Shown: positions 16,140 to 24,318 of the stretch, in pieces
Layout of the letters: every line of letters starts with the position of its first letter
Position numbering within the stretch: the stretch's first letter is position 1
Assembly (NCBI RefSeq): GCF_020400825.1
Contig: NZ_JAINVH010000025.1
Coordinates: 59,345-123,344, forward strand
From: Streptomyces sp. HPF1205
GTDB taxonomy: Bacteria > Actinomycetota > Actinomycetes > Streptomycetales > Streptomycetaceae
Direction: 5' to 3'
DNA length: 64,000 nt
The notes under the pieces: generated by a model
The model's input: the letters and a program-made list of their open reading frames with translations, nothing else
Database searches by the model: none
What the model was told of the DNA's origin: nothing
Made by a program: the position numbers and the translations under genes

Positions 16140-16972
16140 GAGCGGACGCTCCAGGAGAAGGGGGAACGGTTGCGGCCGCGCCGACAGTAAGGCAGGCAAG
16201 GCTTGCCTAACAAGTCGGGGCCCGCGTGCCGCCCGCCCGGCGGTCCCGCGTCAGGGGAGAGGGGCCGGCGGCCGCGGGCCCGCGGCCAGGCGGGCGTAGA
16301 CCACCACGTTGCCACGACGGATCCGCACGCCGCCGCCTTGCGTCCTCTGTCCGCCCTCGCTCGGGACGTCGGTCCCCCTCGCTGTCACCGGACCGGCGCG
16401 GTCGCCGGTCCACGCACAGTGGTTTCCCGCCGGTGGAAGTCCTCGATGTCCGCTGATGGTGTGATTCGTGACTTAATCGCGTGTTCGTCCCATAAAAGGG
16501 GACTTTCCTGTGCTTTGCGTTTCCGGGTCGACGGCGGACGGGGCGGTGCCGGGCGAGGGCATTCGCAGCTTATGTCCGTTTTGAAGTCATACGGAATAAA
16601 TAGAGCCTTAAGGGTCGTAAGGCATTGTTGAGGCGGTTATCGGATCCGGCGCCGGTATGCACCAGCCGCATACGTGATCTCACCGCCCGTTCCCCATTCC
16701 TGGCCCCGGGCGTGATGCGCGACATAGGACGTAAATCACCTACGAAGCCCGGTAGTGCGTAACCGGACCGTCGAAAGGGCCGAATTCCGGGCCGGAAACA
16801 CCCTGTGACCATCCGGATACTAGCCTGCTTAGAACAATGGGTAATTGTCCCGTGAAATTCCGGCTGCTAACAATGTGCTCGCCGCAGCGCACCGCTAAAC
16901 GAAATGCGGGCCGGAAAGACAAGGGGGGCCGGCGACTGCGCGCATGTACACCCTTGGAACGAGGTCCGCACC
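16140..16972. other. 833-base gap: DtxR-type box and long leader, no gene seen
   Basis: Beyond the DtxR-type box at 16194 this region holds no convincing gene. From about 16440 to 16900 it is clearly poorer in G+C than the surroundings (runs such as cccataaaaggggact and ggaataaatagag), with small inverted repeats, for example gccttaagggtcgtaaggc near 16609. It may contain the promoter and an untranslated leader of the LysM gene. I compared it mentally with c-di-AMP (ydaO) riboswitches, known before streptomycete wall-hydrolase genes, and could not match it. Confidence 0.5.
16194..16210 (-). promoter_or_regulatory. DtxR-family (IdeR/DmdR/MntR-type) operator
   Basis: AGGCAAGGCTTGCCT is a perfect 15-base palindrome about a central G, extended to ...CCTAA. 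It matches the DtxR-family consensus TTAGGTTAGGCTAACCTAA at its AGG, AGGCT and CCTAA blocks. It lies 55 bases before the ZIP transporter start. Confidence 0.65.
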
Positions 16973-17782
16973 ATGCCCAAGCATGCCTTCAACCGCCCGA
17001 AGAAGACACGACTGATCTCCACGCGTGGCGCCGTCGTCGTCGGCACCTTCGCCGCCCTGACGTGCGGCGGCATCGTGACCGGAACGGCCCACGCCGCCAC
17101 CGCGGCGCCGGCCACGGCCACGACCGCCTCCACGACCGCGTCGCACACCTGGCACACAGCGCACACCACGCCGTACACCGTCAAGGCCGGCGACACCCTC
17201 ATCGGCATCGCCCGGGCCCACAAGGTGCCCGGCGGCTGGCACGCCATCGCGCGGATCAACAAGATCTCCCGCCCGTACACCATTTACCCGGGCCAGGTCC
17301 TGCGGCTGCCGACCTGGTGGCACCACACGTCCACCACCGCCCCGGCCGCGCCCGCCGCCAAGCCGGCGACCGCCGCCTCGACGTCGACCGTGAAGGCCGT
17401 CCCCGCCTCGGCGACCACCTCGACCGGTACCGGCACCGCGACCGCCGGCTCCCAGAGCTACCCGAACAACCTGACCGGGTGGATCAACCACTCGCTGGCG
17501 ATCATGAAGCAGCACGGCATCCCGGGCAGCTACAACGGCATCTACCGCAATGTGATGCGGGAGTCCTCCGGCAACCCGAACGCCATCAACCTGTGGGACT
17601 CCAACGCCGCCGCCGGCCACCCCTCCATCGGCCTGCTGCAGGTGATCCAGCCGACGTTCAACGCCTACCACGTTGCGGGCACGTCGTTCAACATCTACGA
17701 CCCGGTCGCGAACATCACCGCAGCGTGCAACTACGCCTACCACGTGTACGGTTCGATCGACAACGTGAACGGCCCCTACTGA
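16973..17782 (+). CDS. secreted LysM and SLT-type lytic transglycosylase
   Basis: 269 residues: signal peptide (ALTCGGIVTGTAHA), a LysM peptidoglycan-binding domain (YTVKAGDTLIGIARAH to YTIYPGQVLRLP), a Thr/Ala-rich linker, and a C-terminal goose-lysozyme/SLT-like domain with the catalytic Glu in VMRESSGNP and GLLQVIQPTF. It should cleave glycan strands in the wall during growth, sporulation or germination. ATG at 16973 is preceded by GAACGAGG. A strong hairpin follows. The long G+C-poorer leader hints at transcript-level control, which I could not identify. Confidence 0.9.
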   Translation: MPKHAFNRPKKTRLISTRGAVVVGTFAALTCGGIVTGTAHAATAAPATATTASTTASHTWHTAHTTPYTVKAGDTLIGIARAHKVPGGWHAIARINKISRPYTIYPGQVLRLPTWWHHTSTTAPAAPAAKPATAASTSTVKAVPASATTSTGTGTATAGSQSYPNNLTGWINHSLAIMKQHGIPGSYNGIYRNVMRESSGNPNAINLWDSNAAAGHPSIGLLQVIQPTFNAYHVAGTSFNIYDPVANITAACNYAYHVYGSIDNVNGPY

Positions 17783-17850
17783 TCCGCGGGATCATCAATT
17801 CCGATTCCGTCGGGTGACGGTGCGGAACAACACCCGAATTCCAGGGTTCT

Positions 17851-17895
17851 CAGCGGGGTTCCCCATGCCGGCAATCGGCTTGGGGAACCCCGCTG
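17851..17895. terminator. bidirectional terminator hairpin
   Basis: 15-bp perfect stem (17851-17865 with 17881-17895) and 15-base loop, followed by TTT on the plus strand. It lies between the convergent LysM gene and isochorismatase-like gene. Confidence 0.85.
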
Positions 17896-17903
17896 TTTCC
17901 GCC

Positions 17904-18551
17904 TCAGGTCCCGGACACGGACAAGGCCGCGCGGAACTCGTCGGCCGTCGTCAGCAGGGTGTCGCCCGCGAAACGCAGGGCCTCCACGGAGCGCTCCGCC
18001 GCACGCCGGTCGCCCGCGCCGCAGGCGTCCGTGACGAGGACGGGTACGTATCCGAGGTCCGCCGCGTGACGGACGGTCGGCTCGATACCGATCTCCAGGG
18101 CGACGCCGACGACGGCCACCGTCGTGATGCCGCAGTCGCGCAGCGCGATGTCGAGCCAGGTGCCCTCGAACGCCGACATGGTGATCTTGTCCACCACCGC
18201 TTCCGCGGCGGTGGGTCGCAGCTCAGGGACGATGCTCGTGTGCTCGGCGTCCGGCGGGAAGGGCGAGACCACGTCCGCCGCCCGTTCGACCCGCTGCCAG
18301 GCCCGCCACATCCGCAGCTGGGAGGCGCCCATCAGCTCGGTGGGCAGCGTCACATGGCGCAGGAAGAAGGTGCGGACACCGGCCGCGCGGGCCGCTGCCA
18401 CCACCTCGGCCACCTTGCCGAGGACACGCTCGCCGTCGCCGATCTGCGCCAGGACACCGACCTGCATGTCGTAGACGAGCAGCGCGGTGCGCTTGGGGTC
18501 GCACGCCTCTGCCAGGGTCCGCGGAACGCCGAGTCCGTATCGCTCATCCAC
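17904..18551 (-). CDS. isochorismatase-fold hydrolase lacking the catalytic Cys
   Basis: About 215 residues. The family Asp is in LLVYDMQ and the Lys in VVDKITMSAF. At the position where cysteine hydrolases read GVxTNxC this protein has GVALEIGI, that is Gly in place of Cys. True isochorismatases (PhzD, EntB type) likewise use Asp and Lys without that Cys, so a vinyl-ether or other Cys-independent reaction is possible, but no isochorismate pathway is nearby. The open frame runs to 18803 through glycine-rich sequence; I take the GTG at 18551 (VDERYGLG), with AGGGGG upstream. An ATG at 18611 is an alternative start. Confidence 0.75.
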   Translation of the reverse strand: MDERYGLGVPRTLAEACDPKRTALLVYDMQVGVLAQIGDGERVLGKVAEVVAAARAAGVRTFFLRHVTLPTELMGASQLRMWRAWQRVERAADVVSPFPPDAEHTSIVPELRPTAAEAVVDKITMSAFEGTWLDIALRDCGITTVAVVGVALEIGIEPTVRHAADLGYVPVLVTDACGAGDRRAAERSVEALRFAGDTLLTTADEFRAALSVSGT

Positions 18552-18792
18552 GAGCGGGACGCTACCCCCTGCGTGCCCGCGCCGCCCGGCCACACGCGGA
18601 ACGCGCGCCATGAGCACGGCGAGCGGGCGCGCCCCCGCCCCACTCCCGCCCCAACTCCCGCCCCAATTCCCGCTTCGACTCCCGCCCCCACCCCCGCCGC
18701 CGCCCGTCCGCGGGCCGTCCGCCGCCCGTCCGCCGGCCGGGCGCGTGCTAGCATCGCTCGCTTTTCTTCGCATGTTTGGGGGGTTACTGAAA

Positions 18793-20316
18793 GTGCGACG
18801 CATTTACGCGCTCGTCGGCGCGACCGCCGTCCTGACACCGCTGCTGCTGGCGAACGCGGGGTCCGCCGCCGCCAGCGGCGGCGGGTCGCTGACGCTCGCG
18901 ATGGTGGGGCGGGACGGCAAGGCCGTGGCCGGCCAGGCGCGGGCCGTCAACCTCAAGACGCTCGGCGTCTACACGCTGACCACCGGCAAGGCGGTGAAGG
19001 TCCCGGCCGGCGGTTACGACGTCGTCGCGGACATCTGGAACACCAAGGACGGCACCGACACGCTCGGCGCCCGGCACGTGACCGTGTCCTCCGGCTCGGT
19101 GAAGGTGGGATTCGACGCCCGCGGCGGGCGCCCGGTGCGGGAGGCGCTGACCCCCGCCCTGCCGAGCAGCGGCTACGACCAGCAGTTGCGGGCCGACATA
19201 TGCGTCGGTGACACCCCCGGGGAGATCGACGCCTATGCGGATCCCGGCCACATGTACGTGATCCCCTCGGGGATCGCCGGCATCAAGCTGGCCTACGGGG
19301 CCAGTTGGACGCCCCGCACCGCCGGCGGGGACCACTACTCGGTCGTCGCCGAGTACGGCAAGGGCGTGCCACGCGGCGTTTCGGCCACCTTCCACCGCTC
19401 CACGCTGGCCTCGATCGCGGTCACCGCGCGCAGCGGCCCGCAGACGGGCCAGGCCCTCGTCCAGCTCGATTCGGACAGCGGCGACAGCTGCGAGTGGGGA
19501 ATCGAGAACCTCGGCGTCGAGGACACCCTGCCCTTCGGCTTCACCGCCCACGTGTCCGCCGGGTCCTGGGAGATCTCGCAGGACGCCCAGGACTTCATCG
19601 CCGGCACCTGGCACCAGTACGGCAAGGGCAGGCACTACAAGACGGTGATCGGCCACGCCGTCTGGGGGCCGGGCGGGCAGCTGCCGTACACCTGGGACGG
19701 CGGCAACATCTACCTCAACACCACCACCATGTTCGCCGACCCCGAACTCCCGGACTACTCCGACGCCCGCGTCGCCTACAAGCTGACGAAGTCCGGCCGG
19801 ACGGTCGTGTCCAGGACGATCGACATGTTCTCCACCCTGGAGACCAAGCTGCCCGGCGCCGGCTGGTACACGCTGAGCGAGTCGGCCACGCACACGCACG
19901 CGATGCCCGCGAGCGCCCTGTCGCCGAAGTCGTCGCTGCTCCTGCACTTCTACGCCGACCCGTCCAAGGTCCAGCAGATCAGGGGCTACCTGACCCGCTT
20001 CTGGCCGGAGGCGCTGAACGTGCGCAACCAGGCGAAGCCGGGCGCCACCACCACCGTGGACCTGGGCCTGCAGCGCAGCCGGCCGCAGGACGGCCAGGTG
20101 CGCCAGCTGTCGGACTCGGTGAAGAAGGTGCAGGCCTGGGCCTCGACGGACGGCGGCAGGACCTGGCACACCGTCCAGGTCTCGCACTCCGGATCGGCCT
20201 GGAAGGCGGTCGTCCACGATCCCCGTTCCGGCGCGGTCTCGCTGCGTTCCGAGGTGACGGACGCCTACGGCGACACCGCCACGACGACGGTCGTGAACGC
20301 CTACGCGGTGGGCTGA
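18793..20316 (+). CDS. large secreted protein of unknown function
   Basis: 507 residues from a GTG at 18793, with GGGGGG 11 bases upstream and a clear signal peptide (YALVGATAVLTPLLLANAG). The mature part is beta-rich: an N-terminal domain like a carboxypeptidase-regulatory or Ig-like unit (VNLKTLGVYTLTTGKAVKVP), a long central domain, and a C-terminal segment VQAWASTDGGRTWHTVQV resembling accessory domains of streptomycete subtilisins. No protease triad or other catalytic motif is seen. It is followed by a short tandem repeat and a terminator. Function not assigned. Confidence 0.8.
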   Translation: MRRIYALVGATAVLTPLLLANAGSAAASGGGSLTLAMVGRDGKAVAGQARAVNLKTLGVYTLTTGKAVKVPAGGYDVVADIWNTKDGTDTLGARHVTVSSGSVKVGFDARGGRPVREALTPALPSSGYDQQLRADICVGDTPGEIDAYADPGHMYVIPSGIAGIKLAYGASWTPRTAGGDHYSVVAEYGKGVPRGVSATFHRSTLASIAVTARSGPQTGQALVQLDSDSGDSCEWGIENLGVEDTLPFGFTAHVSAGSWEISQDAQDFIAGTWHQYGKGRHYKTVIGHAVWGPGGQLPYTWDGGNIYLNTTTMFADPELPDYSDARVAYKLTKSGRTVVSRTIDMFSTLETKLPGAGWYTLSESATHTHAMPASALSPKSSLLLHFYADPSKVQQIRGYLTRFWPEALNVRNQAKPGATTTVDLGLQRSRPQDGQVRQLSDSVKKVQAWASTDGGRTWHTVQVSHSGSAWKAVVHDPRSGAVSLRSEVTDAYGDTATTTVVNAYAVG

Positions 20317-20354
20317 CGCCTGCGCGGTGGGCTGACGCCTGCGCGGTGGGCTGA
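20305..20354 (+). repeat. 19-bp tandem repeat over the stop codon
   Basis: Unit gcggtgggctgacgcctgc occurs twice and a third time partially. The first copy contains the stop codon of the secreted protein, so the duplication simply repeats the stop region. Confidence 0.85.
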
Positions 20355-20373
20355 GCGCCCCCGCGGCGCCCGC

Positions 20374-20416
20374 CGTGCAATCCCCGGCGCCCGCGGGCGC
20401 CGGGGATTGCACGTTT
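20374..20416 (+). terminator. strong hairpin terminator
   Basis: 18-bp perfect stem (20374-20391 with 20396-20413), 4-base loop, then TTT. It closes the secreted-protein transcript just before the next gene. Confidence 0.9.
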
Positions 20417-20459
20417 CCCGGGGGTCCCTGGCGCCCGCCTCCATGGCACACTCGACGCC

Positions 20460-21140
20460 ATGGAGGAGATACGACCGCGGCTGAGGGCACTGCGTGCCGC
20501 CCTCTTCGCCGCGCTGTGTGTCACCTTGTCCTCCACCTCGCACGTCCTGCTGGCCCGCAAGCCGCTGCCGCTGGCCGCGGTGGCCTGCGCGTTCGCCGCC
20601 GTCTTCGCCCTCGCCTACCTGCTGGCCGGGCGGGGCGAGCGGAGCTTCTCGGCCATCGCCGGGCTGATGATCCCGCTGGAACTGCTCGTCGACACCCTGT
20701 TCACCAGCGGCCAGCAGGCCTGTTACGGCCCCTCGGGCGGCCCCGTCACGGGATCGTGGCGCTCGCTGCACGAGGCGATCGTCTGCGGCGGCTCGCACGG
20801 CGGGCCCGGCGCCCTCCCGGCGATCCCGGCCGGCGCCGCCGGTCCGCCGATGCCGTCCGAGGCGCTGCCATGGCTGCTGCTCGCCGTGCACGTGGCGGTC
20901 GGCCTGTGCGCGTCCTGGTGGCTGCGGCGCGGTGAGGCCGCGCTGCACCAGGTGCTGCGGGCCGTGGTCGCCGCCGCGTTCCGGCCGCTGCTGCTGGTGA
21001 TCGCGGCGCCGCTCGACCCCGACGGGCTCGCACCGCGCCGGCGCGGGCGGCCCGGCACCACCGCGGCGGACAGGCCGTCCGCCGAACCCCTCCAGCACTC
21101 CGTCGTACGCCGGGGACCGCCCGCGCCCGTCGCCGCCTGA
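20460..21140 (+). CDS. integral membrane protein of unknown function
   Basis: 226 residues with about five hydrophobic segments (LRAALFAALCVTLSS, VACAFAAVFALAYLLAG, LMIPLELLVDTLF, LLLAVHVAVGLCASWW, FRPLLLVIAAPLD). Two cysteines flank a periplasmic loop (QACYGPS, IVCGGSHG). Similar streptomycete proteins sit beside thioredoxin-like genes; here a DsbA-like gene follows 63 bases downstream. No catalytic motif is recognised. Confidence 0.75.
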   Translation: MEEIRPRLRALRAALFAALCVTLSSTSHVLLARKPLPLAAVACAFAAVFALAYLLAGRGERSFSAIAGLMIPLELLVDTLFTSGQQACYGPSGGPVTGSWRSLHEAIVCGGSHGGPGALPAIPAGAAGPPMPSEALPWLLLAVHVAVGLCASWWLRRGEAALHQVLRAVVAAAFRPLLLVIAAPLDPDGLAPRRRGRPGTTAADRPSAEPLQHSVVRRGPPAPVAA

Positions 21141-21203
21141 CCCGCGGCGCGAGCACGAGGCGCAGTCCCCCCCTTTTACGCGTACACACCACGGAGTGAC
21201 CTC

Positions 21204-22004
21204 ATGAGCACAAGGAACAGCAAGACGAGCAAGGCCGCCGCCCGCGAGCGCCTGCGCATCGAGCGGGAGAAGGAGGTCAAGCGCGCCAAGACCCGCCGCC
21301 AGCTCGTCGTGGCCGGCGGGGTCGTGGCCCTGCTGGGCATCGCCGCGGGCGTCGCGGTCGCCGTCAACCAGATGAACAAGCCGTCGTACTGGTCGGACGC
21401 CGCCAAGAAGCCGCTGGTCAAGCCGGCCAACACGACGGGCACCAACGGCACCACGGTGATCGTCGGCGACCCGGGCAACAAGAACACCCTGCAGGAGTAC
21501 GAGGACATGCGCTGCCCCGTCTGCGCCGCCTACGAGCAGGAGGCGGGCGCGGCGGTGCTGCAGGGCGCCAAGGACGGCAAGTACAAGATCTCGTACACCT
21601 TCGGCACCTTCCTGGACGACCGCGAGGGCGGCAACGGCTCGAAGAAGGCGCTGAGCGCGCTGGCCGCGGCCCTGAACGTGTCCGTCGACGCCTTCGAGCA
21701 GTACCACACGCTGCTGTACTCCAAGAAGGTCCACCCGGAGGAGACCAAGGACGAGTTCAACGACGCCGACAAGCTGATCCAGCTCGCCCAGCAGGTGCCG
21801 GCGCTGAAGAACAACGCCAAGTTCTCCGACGCGGTGCGCAAGGGCACGTTCGACAAGTGGGCCCTGACCATGAGCGACACCTTCAACAAGGCGCCGGGCG
21901 TCACCGGCACCCCGACGGTCAAGCTCAACGGCAAGGACATCACCGTCATCGGCCAGCCGCAGGCGACGGTGATGGCCGAGATCCAGGCCGGGCTGGTGAA
22001 GTAG
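21204..22004 (+). CDS. membrane-anchored DsbA-like thiol-disulphide oxidoreductase
   Basis: 266 residues: charged cytoplasmic N-terminus, one membrane anchor (LVVAGGVVALLGIAAGVAVAV), then a thioredoxin-fold domain with the active site EDMRCPVCAAYE and the cis-proline loop GTPTVKLNG. It should introduce or rearrange disulphides in exported proteins. It probably shares a transcript with the upstream membrane-protein gene. Several lysine-rich segments and the insert between the CPVC and cis-Pro parts fit the DsbA_4 type. Confidence 0.9.
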   Translation: MSTRNSKTSKAAARERLRIEREKEVKRAKTRRQLVVAGGVVALLGIAAGVAVAVNQMNKPSYWSDAAKKPLVKPANTTGTNGTTVIVGDPGNKNTLQEYEDMRCPVCAAYEQEAGAAVLQGAKDGKYKISYTFGTFLDDREGGNGSKKALSALAAALNVSVDAFEQYHTLLYSKKVHPEETKDEFNDADKLIQLAQQVPALKNNAKFSDAVRKGTFDKWALTMSDTFNKAPGVTGTPTVKLNGKDITVIGQPQATVMAEIQAGLVK

Positions 22005-22018
22005 GCGGGCGGGCTTTA

Positions 22019-22148
22019 TTTGGCTCGGTTCGCCTCCGGGGGCTTGGGTCCGGTGTCGACGGTCGGCATGCTCGGTCGCTCGTTTTTTGGCTCGGTTCGC
22101 CTCCGGGGGCTTGGGTCCGGTGTCGACGGTCGGCATGCTCGGTCGCTC
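22019..22148. repeat. 63-bp direct duplication
   Basis: The 63 bases 22019-22081 are repeated at 22086-22148, offset 67 bases. On the minus strand both copies read MPTVDTGPKPPEANRAK. An offset of 67 is not a multiple of three, so the duplication shifts any frame crossing it. Confidence 0.9.
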
Positions 22149-22184
22149 CTTCGTCGCTTCCTGTGCGTGCCTCCCTTTCGACAC
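22086..22184 (-). pseudogene. possible small ORF disrupted by the 63-bp duplication
   Basis: From a GTG at 22184, with GAAGGGGG at 7-8 bases, the minus strand reads VSKGRHAQEATKERPSMPTV and on to PPEANRAK. In the outer copy the same peptide is followed directly by a TAA stop, but the duplication puts the GTG out of frame with that stop. Before duplication a peptide of about 33 residues would have been encoded. No homologue is recognised. The ribosome binding site and repeated peptide are the only evidence. Confidence 0.3.
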
Positions 22185-22246
22185 CGGCGCCCCCTTCGGC
22201 TCACTCGCCCGGGAGCGGCCTCGGGGGCGGGCGGGGGTACGCGGTA

Positions 22247-22981
22247 TCAGCGGTTGGCGTGGACCGGGCCGACCTCCAGGTTCTGCACGCCGGACCCGAC
22301 GCATTCCTGGGTGTTCCACGGGATCTGGGTCGACTCGGTCTGGTTCGGCGGGTAGACGCGCAGGGTCGGCACGGTCGTCAGCCCGCACTGGGCGGCGGTG
22401 TAGCCGCCCTGGCCGTTGACGGTCCGCAATGATGCGTAGGCGTGGGCGTTCGGGATCAGCGTGACGACCGTGACCGGGCCCGGCGCACGCGAGGCGGCCT
22501 TGCCCAACTGGATGTCGTGGATCTTGACGAAGGAGACGCCGGGGTAGCCCTTCAGGCTGCACGGGGCCGTACCCGTGTTCTGGAAGACCAGTTGGTAGTC
22601 GGCGTGCCCGGCGCCCGCCCCGGCGCTCTCCACGGTGGTCCTGAGCCGGCTGGTCGCGCACGCCGGGACCGACGACCCGCCGGCCGCGCGGGGCGAACCG
22701 GCGGTCGTTCCGCCGGAGGACGAGGAGCCGGTCGTACCTGTGGAGCCCGTGGAGCCCGTGGAACTCGTGGAGCCGGTGGAGCCGCTGCCGCCCGTGGCGG
22801 CCGAGGAGGAGGCCGCGGACGTGGCCGGAGTCGAAGAGGCGGACGTGGAACCGGACGTGGAGGCGGACGTGGACGTCCCCGAGGACGACGAGTCGGCGGG
22901 CCCGCAGGCGGCCATCGCGGCCAGGCCGACGGTGACGAGGGCGACGGCCGGAAGCGCGCGGCGAGCGGTCCTGGCGAGCAT
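22247..22981 (-). CDS. DUF4232-containing lipoprotein
   Basis: 244 residues with a lipoprotein signal (VGLAAMAACG), a Ser/Thr/Gly linker of about 70 residues, and a beta-sandwich domain with DYQLVFQNTG, CSLKGYPGVSF and GLTTVPTLRVYPP, the DUF4232 pattern common in actinobacteria. It is exported and lipid-anchored; its function is unknown. GAGG precedes the ATG at 22981; earlier in-frame codons encode only Arg/Pro-rich sequence. Confidence 0.85.
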   Translation of the reverse strand: MLARTARRALPAVALVTVGLAAMAACGPADSSSSGTSTSASTSGSTSASSTPATSAASSSAATGGSGSTGSTSSTGSTGSTGTTGSSSSGGTTAGSPRAAGGSSVPACATSRLRTTVESAGAGAGHADYQLVFQNTGTAPCSLKGYPGVSFVKIHDIQLGKAASRAPGPVTVVTLIPNAHAYASLRTVNGQGGYTAAQCGLTTVPTLRVYPPNQTESTQIPWNTQECVGSGVQNLEVGPVHANR

Positions 22982-23253
22982 GGGGGCTACCTCTTTCGTC
23001 TGCGGCGCCTGTGGCACCGATGGCGGCACAAAAGATCCTTGCCCGCCTCCGCGACCGCTGTCACCTGGCGTTACAGGGCAGGGACAAACCCCCGTCAGGG
23101 CCAGAACATTCGTTGCCGGGCGCGGGCACCGGGCGGGCGGCGGGCGTCGCGCGGGCCGGCGGGCGTCGCCACCGTACGGCCGCCGCAACCGTGCGCCCGC
23201 CCACTGGCGTCCCTGCCGGTGAAAGGTCCCACGACAGGAGTACGGAGGGACTC

Positions 23254-23520
23254 ATGGGCATAGTCGGCTGGATCGTCCTCGGGCTGCTCGCCGGGGCGAT
23301 CGCGAAGATCCTGCTGCCGGGCCGCGACCCCGGCGGCCTGGTCGGCACCACCCTCATAGGCGTCGCGGGCGCGTTCCTGGGCGGCTGGATCTCCAACCGC
23401 TTCCTGCACCACCCGGTCGCCCACCACTTCTACGACCCCAAGACGTGGCTCGCGGCCATCGGCGGCGCGCTCGTGCTGCTGATCGGTTACCGCATCTTCT
23501 TCGGCGATTCCCGCCGCTGA
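23254..23520 (+). CDS. GlsB/YeaQ/YmgE-family small membrane protein
   Basis: 88 residues with three hydrophobic segments and the family glycine pattern: GWIVLGLLAGAIAKILLPG, LIGVAGAFLGGW, and the final ALVLLIGYRIFFG. Members are transglycosylase-associated or stress-induced inner-membrane proteins of unknown mechanism. The ATG at 23254 follows GGAGTACGGAGGGA. It is monocistronic, divergent from the DUF4232 lipoprotein gene. Confidence 0.9.
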   Translation: MGIVGWIVLGLLAGAIAKILLPGRDPGGLVGTTLIGVAGAFLGGWISNRFLHHPVAHHFYDPKTWLAAIGGALVLLIGYRIFFGDSRR

Positions 23521-23540
23521 ACCCCGGCCACCGCCTCGTC

Positions 23541-23612
23541 AGGTCCTGCAGGGCTCTCGGGTCCTGCAGGGCTCTCGGGTCGTGCGGGACCCTCGGGTCC
23601 TGCGGGACTCTC
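23541..23612. repeat. about 18-bp tandem repeat
   Basis: Roughly four imperfect copies of ctctcgggtcctgcaggg lie between the stop codons of two convergent genes. The copies degenerate rightwards and end at the stop codon of the SsgA-like gene. Confidence 0.8.
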
Positions 23613-24033
23613 AGGAATTTGCCATGATCACGGCGAGTTCCTGGTCGAGGTCGCGGGCGATCCCCACGGTGTCGTGGGGCGCGCGGGCGCGGACCGCCGT
23701 GACGAAGGCCCCGACGTCCGCCGCCGACAGGCGGATACACGCCGAGAACGACGTGGTCAGGGAGATCTCGACGCATGGGATGGGCCCGTCGGACGGGCGT
23801 ACCCGCAGGTCGCCCTGACCCGCGGGCCCGGCCAGGCCGCGTTCGAGGAGGTCCCAGGCGAAGGTCCAGCCGACCTCCGCGCCCTCGGGGCCGGTGAGCA
23901 GCAGGTTCGCCGCGAGGGGGTCGCCCGGCCGGTACACCAGTTCGGCCGTGATCAGGGCGACTTCGTCGCCCGGCAAGGCGAGGGCTCCCGCCGTACGCAC
24001 CCGGACCGGTTCTCCGCAGGGCCGCTGTCCCAT
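23611..24033 (-). CDS. SsgA-like sporulation/cell-division protein (SALP)
   Basis: 140 residues, the usual SALP length. Family hallmarks are ELVYRPGDPLAANLLLTG, EVGWTFAWDLLERGL, GDLRVRPSD and the C-terminal FVTAVRARAP helix. SALPs occur only in morphologically complex actinomycetes and guide septum placement and peptidoglycan maintenance during sporulation. Which paralogue (SsgA to SsgG) this is cannot be told. It stands alone, divergent from a Ser/Thr kinase gene. Confidence 0.9.
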   Translation of the reverse strand: MGQRPCGEPVRVRTAGALALPGDEVALITAELVYRPGDPLAANLLLTGPEGAEVGWTFAWDLLERGLAGPAGQGDLRVRPSDGPIPCVEISLTTSFSACIRLSAADVGAFVTAVRARAPHDTVGIARDLDQELAVIMANS

Positions 24034-24318
24034 ACCGCCACCTCTTCCGCCGCCGTCGCCCCGGTCCGTGTAGCCCGAGGCCGGAACGGTAAACGCCGGT
24101 GTCCGCTATGCGGTTTACTGCCGCCTCGTCCGCGTGTCGCGGAGGTGTCGTACGCCCGGGGACGGGCACCCGGCCCTCAAGGGCGCCGGCCCGTCGCCCC
24201 TGGCGTCGAGTGGCGGACGGCCGGCGGACGCTCCACCCGGTGAACGACGAAGTCGTGCCCCATGTGACGCTTGGGGCGATGGATCCGCTCCAATCCGTGG
24301 GAACGGTGGGGGACTTAC

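Noticed and set aside
16590..16972. c-di-AMP (ydaO) riboswitch before the LysM gene
   Set aside because: Gene type fits, but I could not find the conserved core sequence or its helices.
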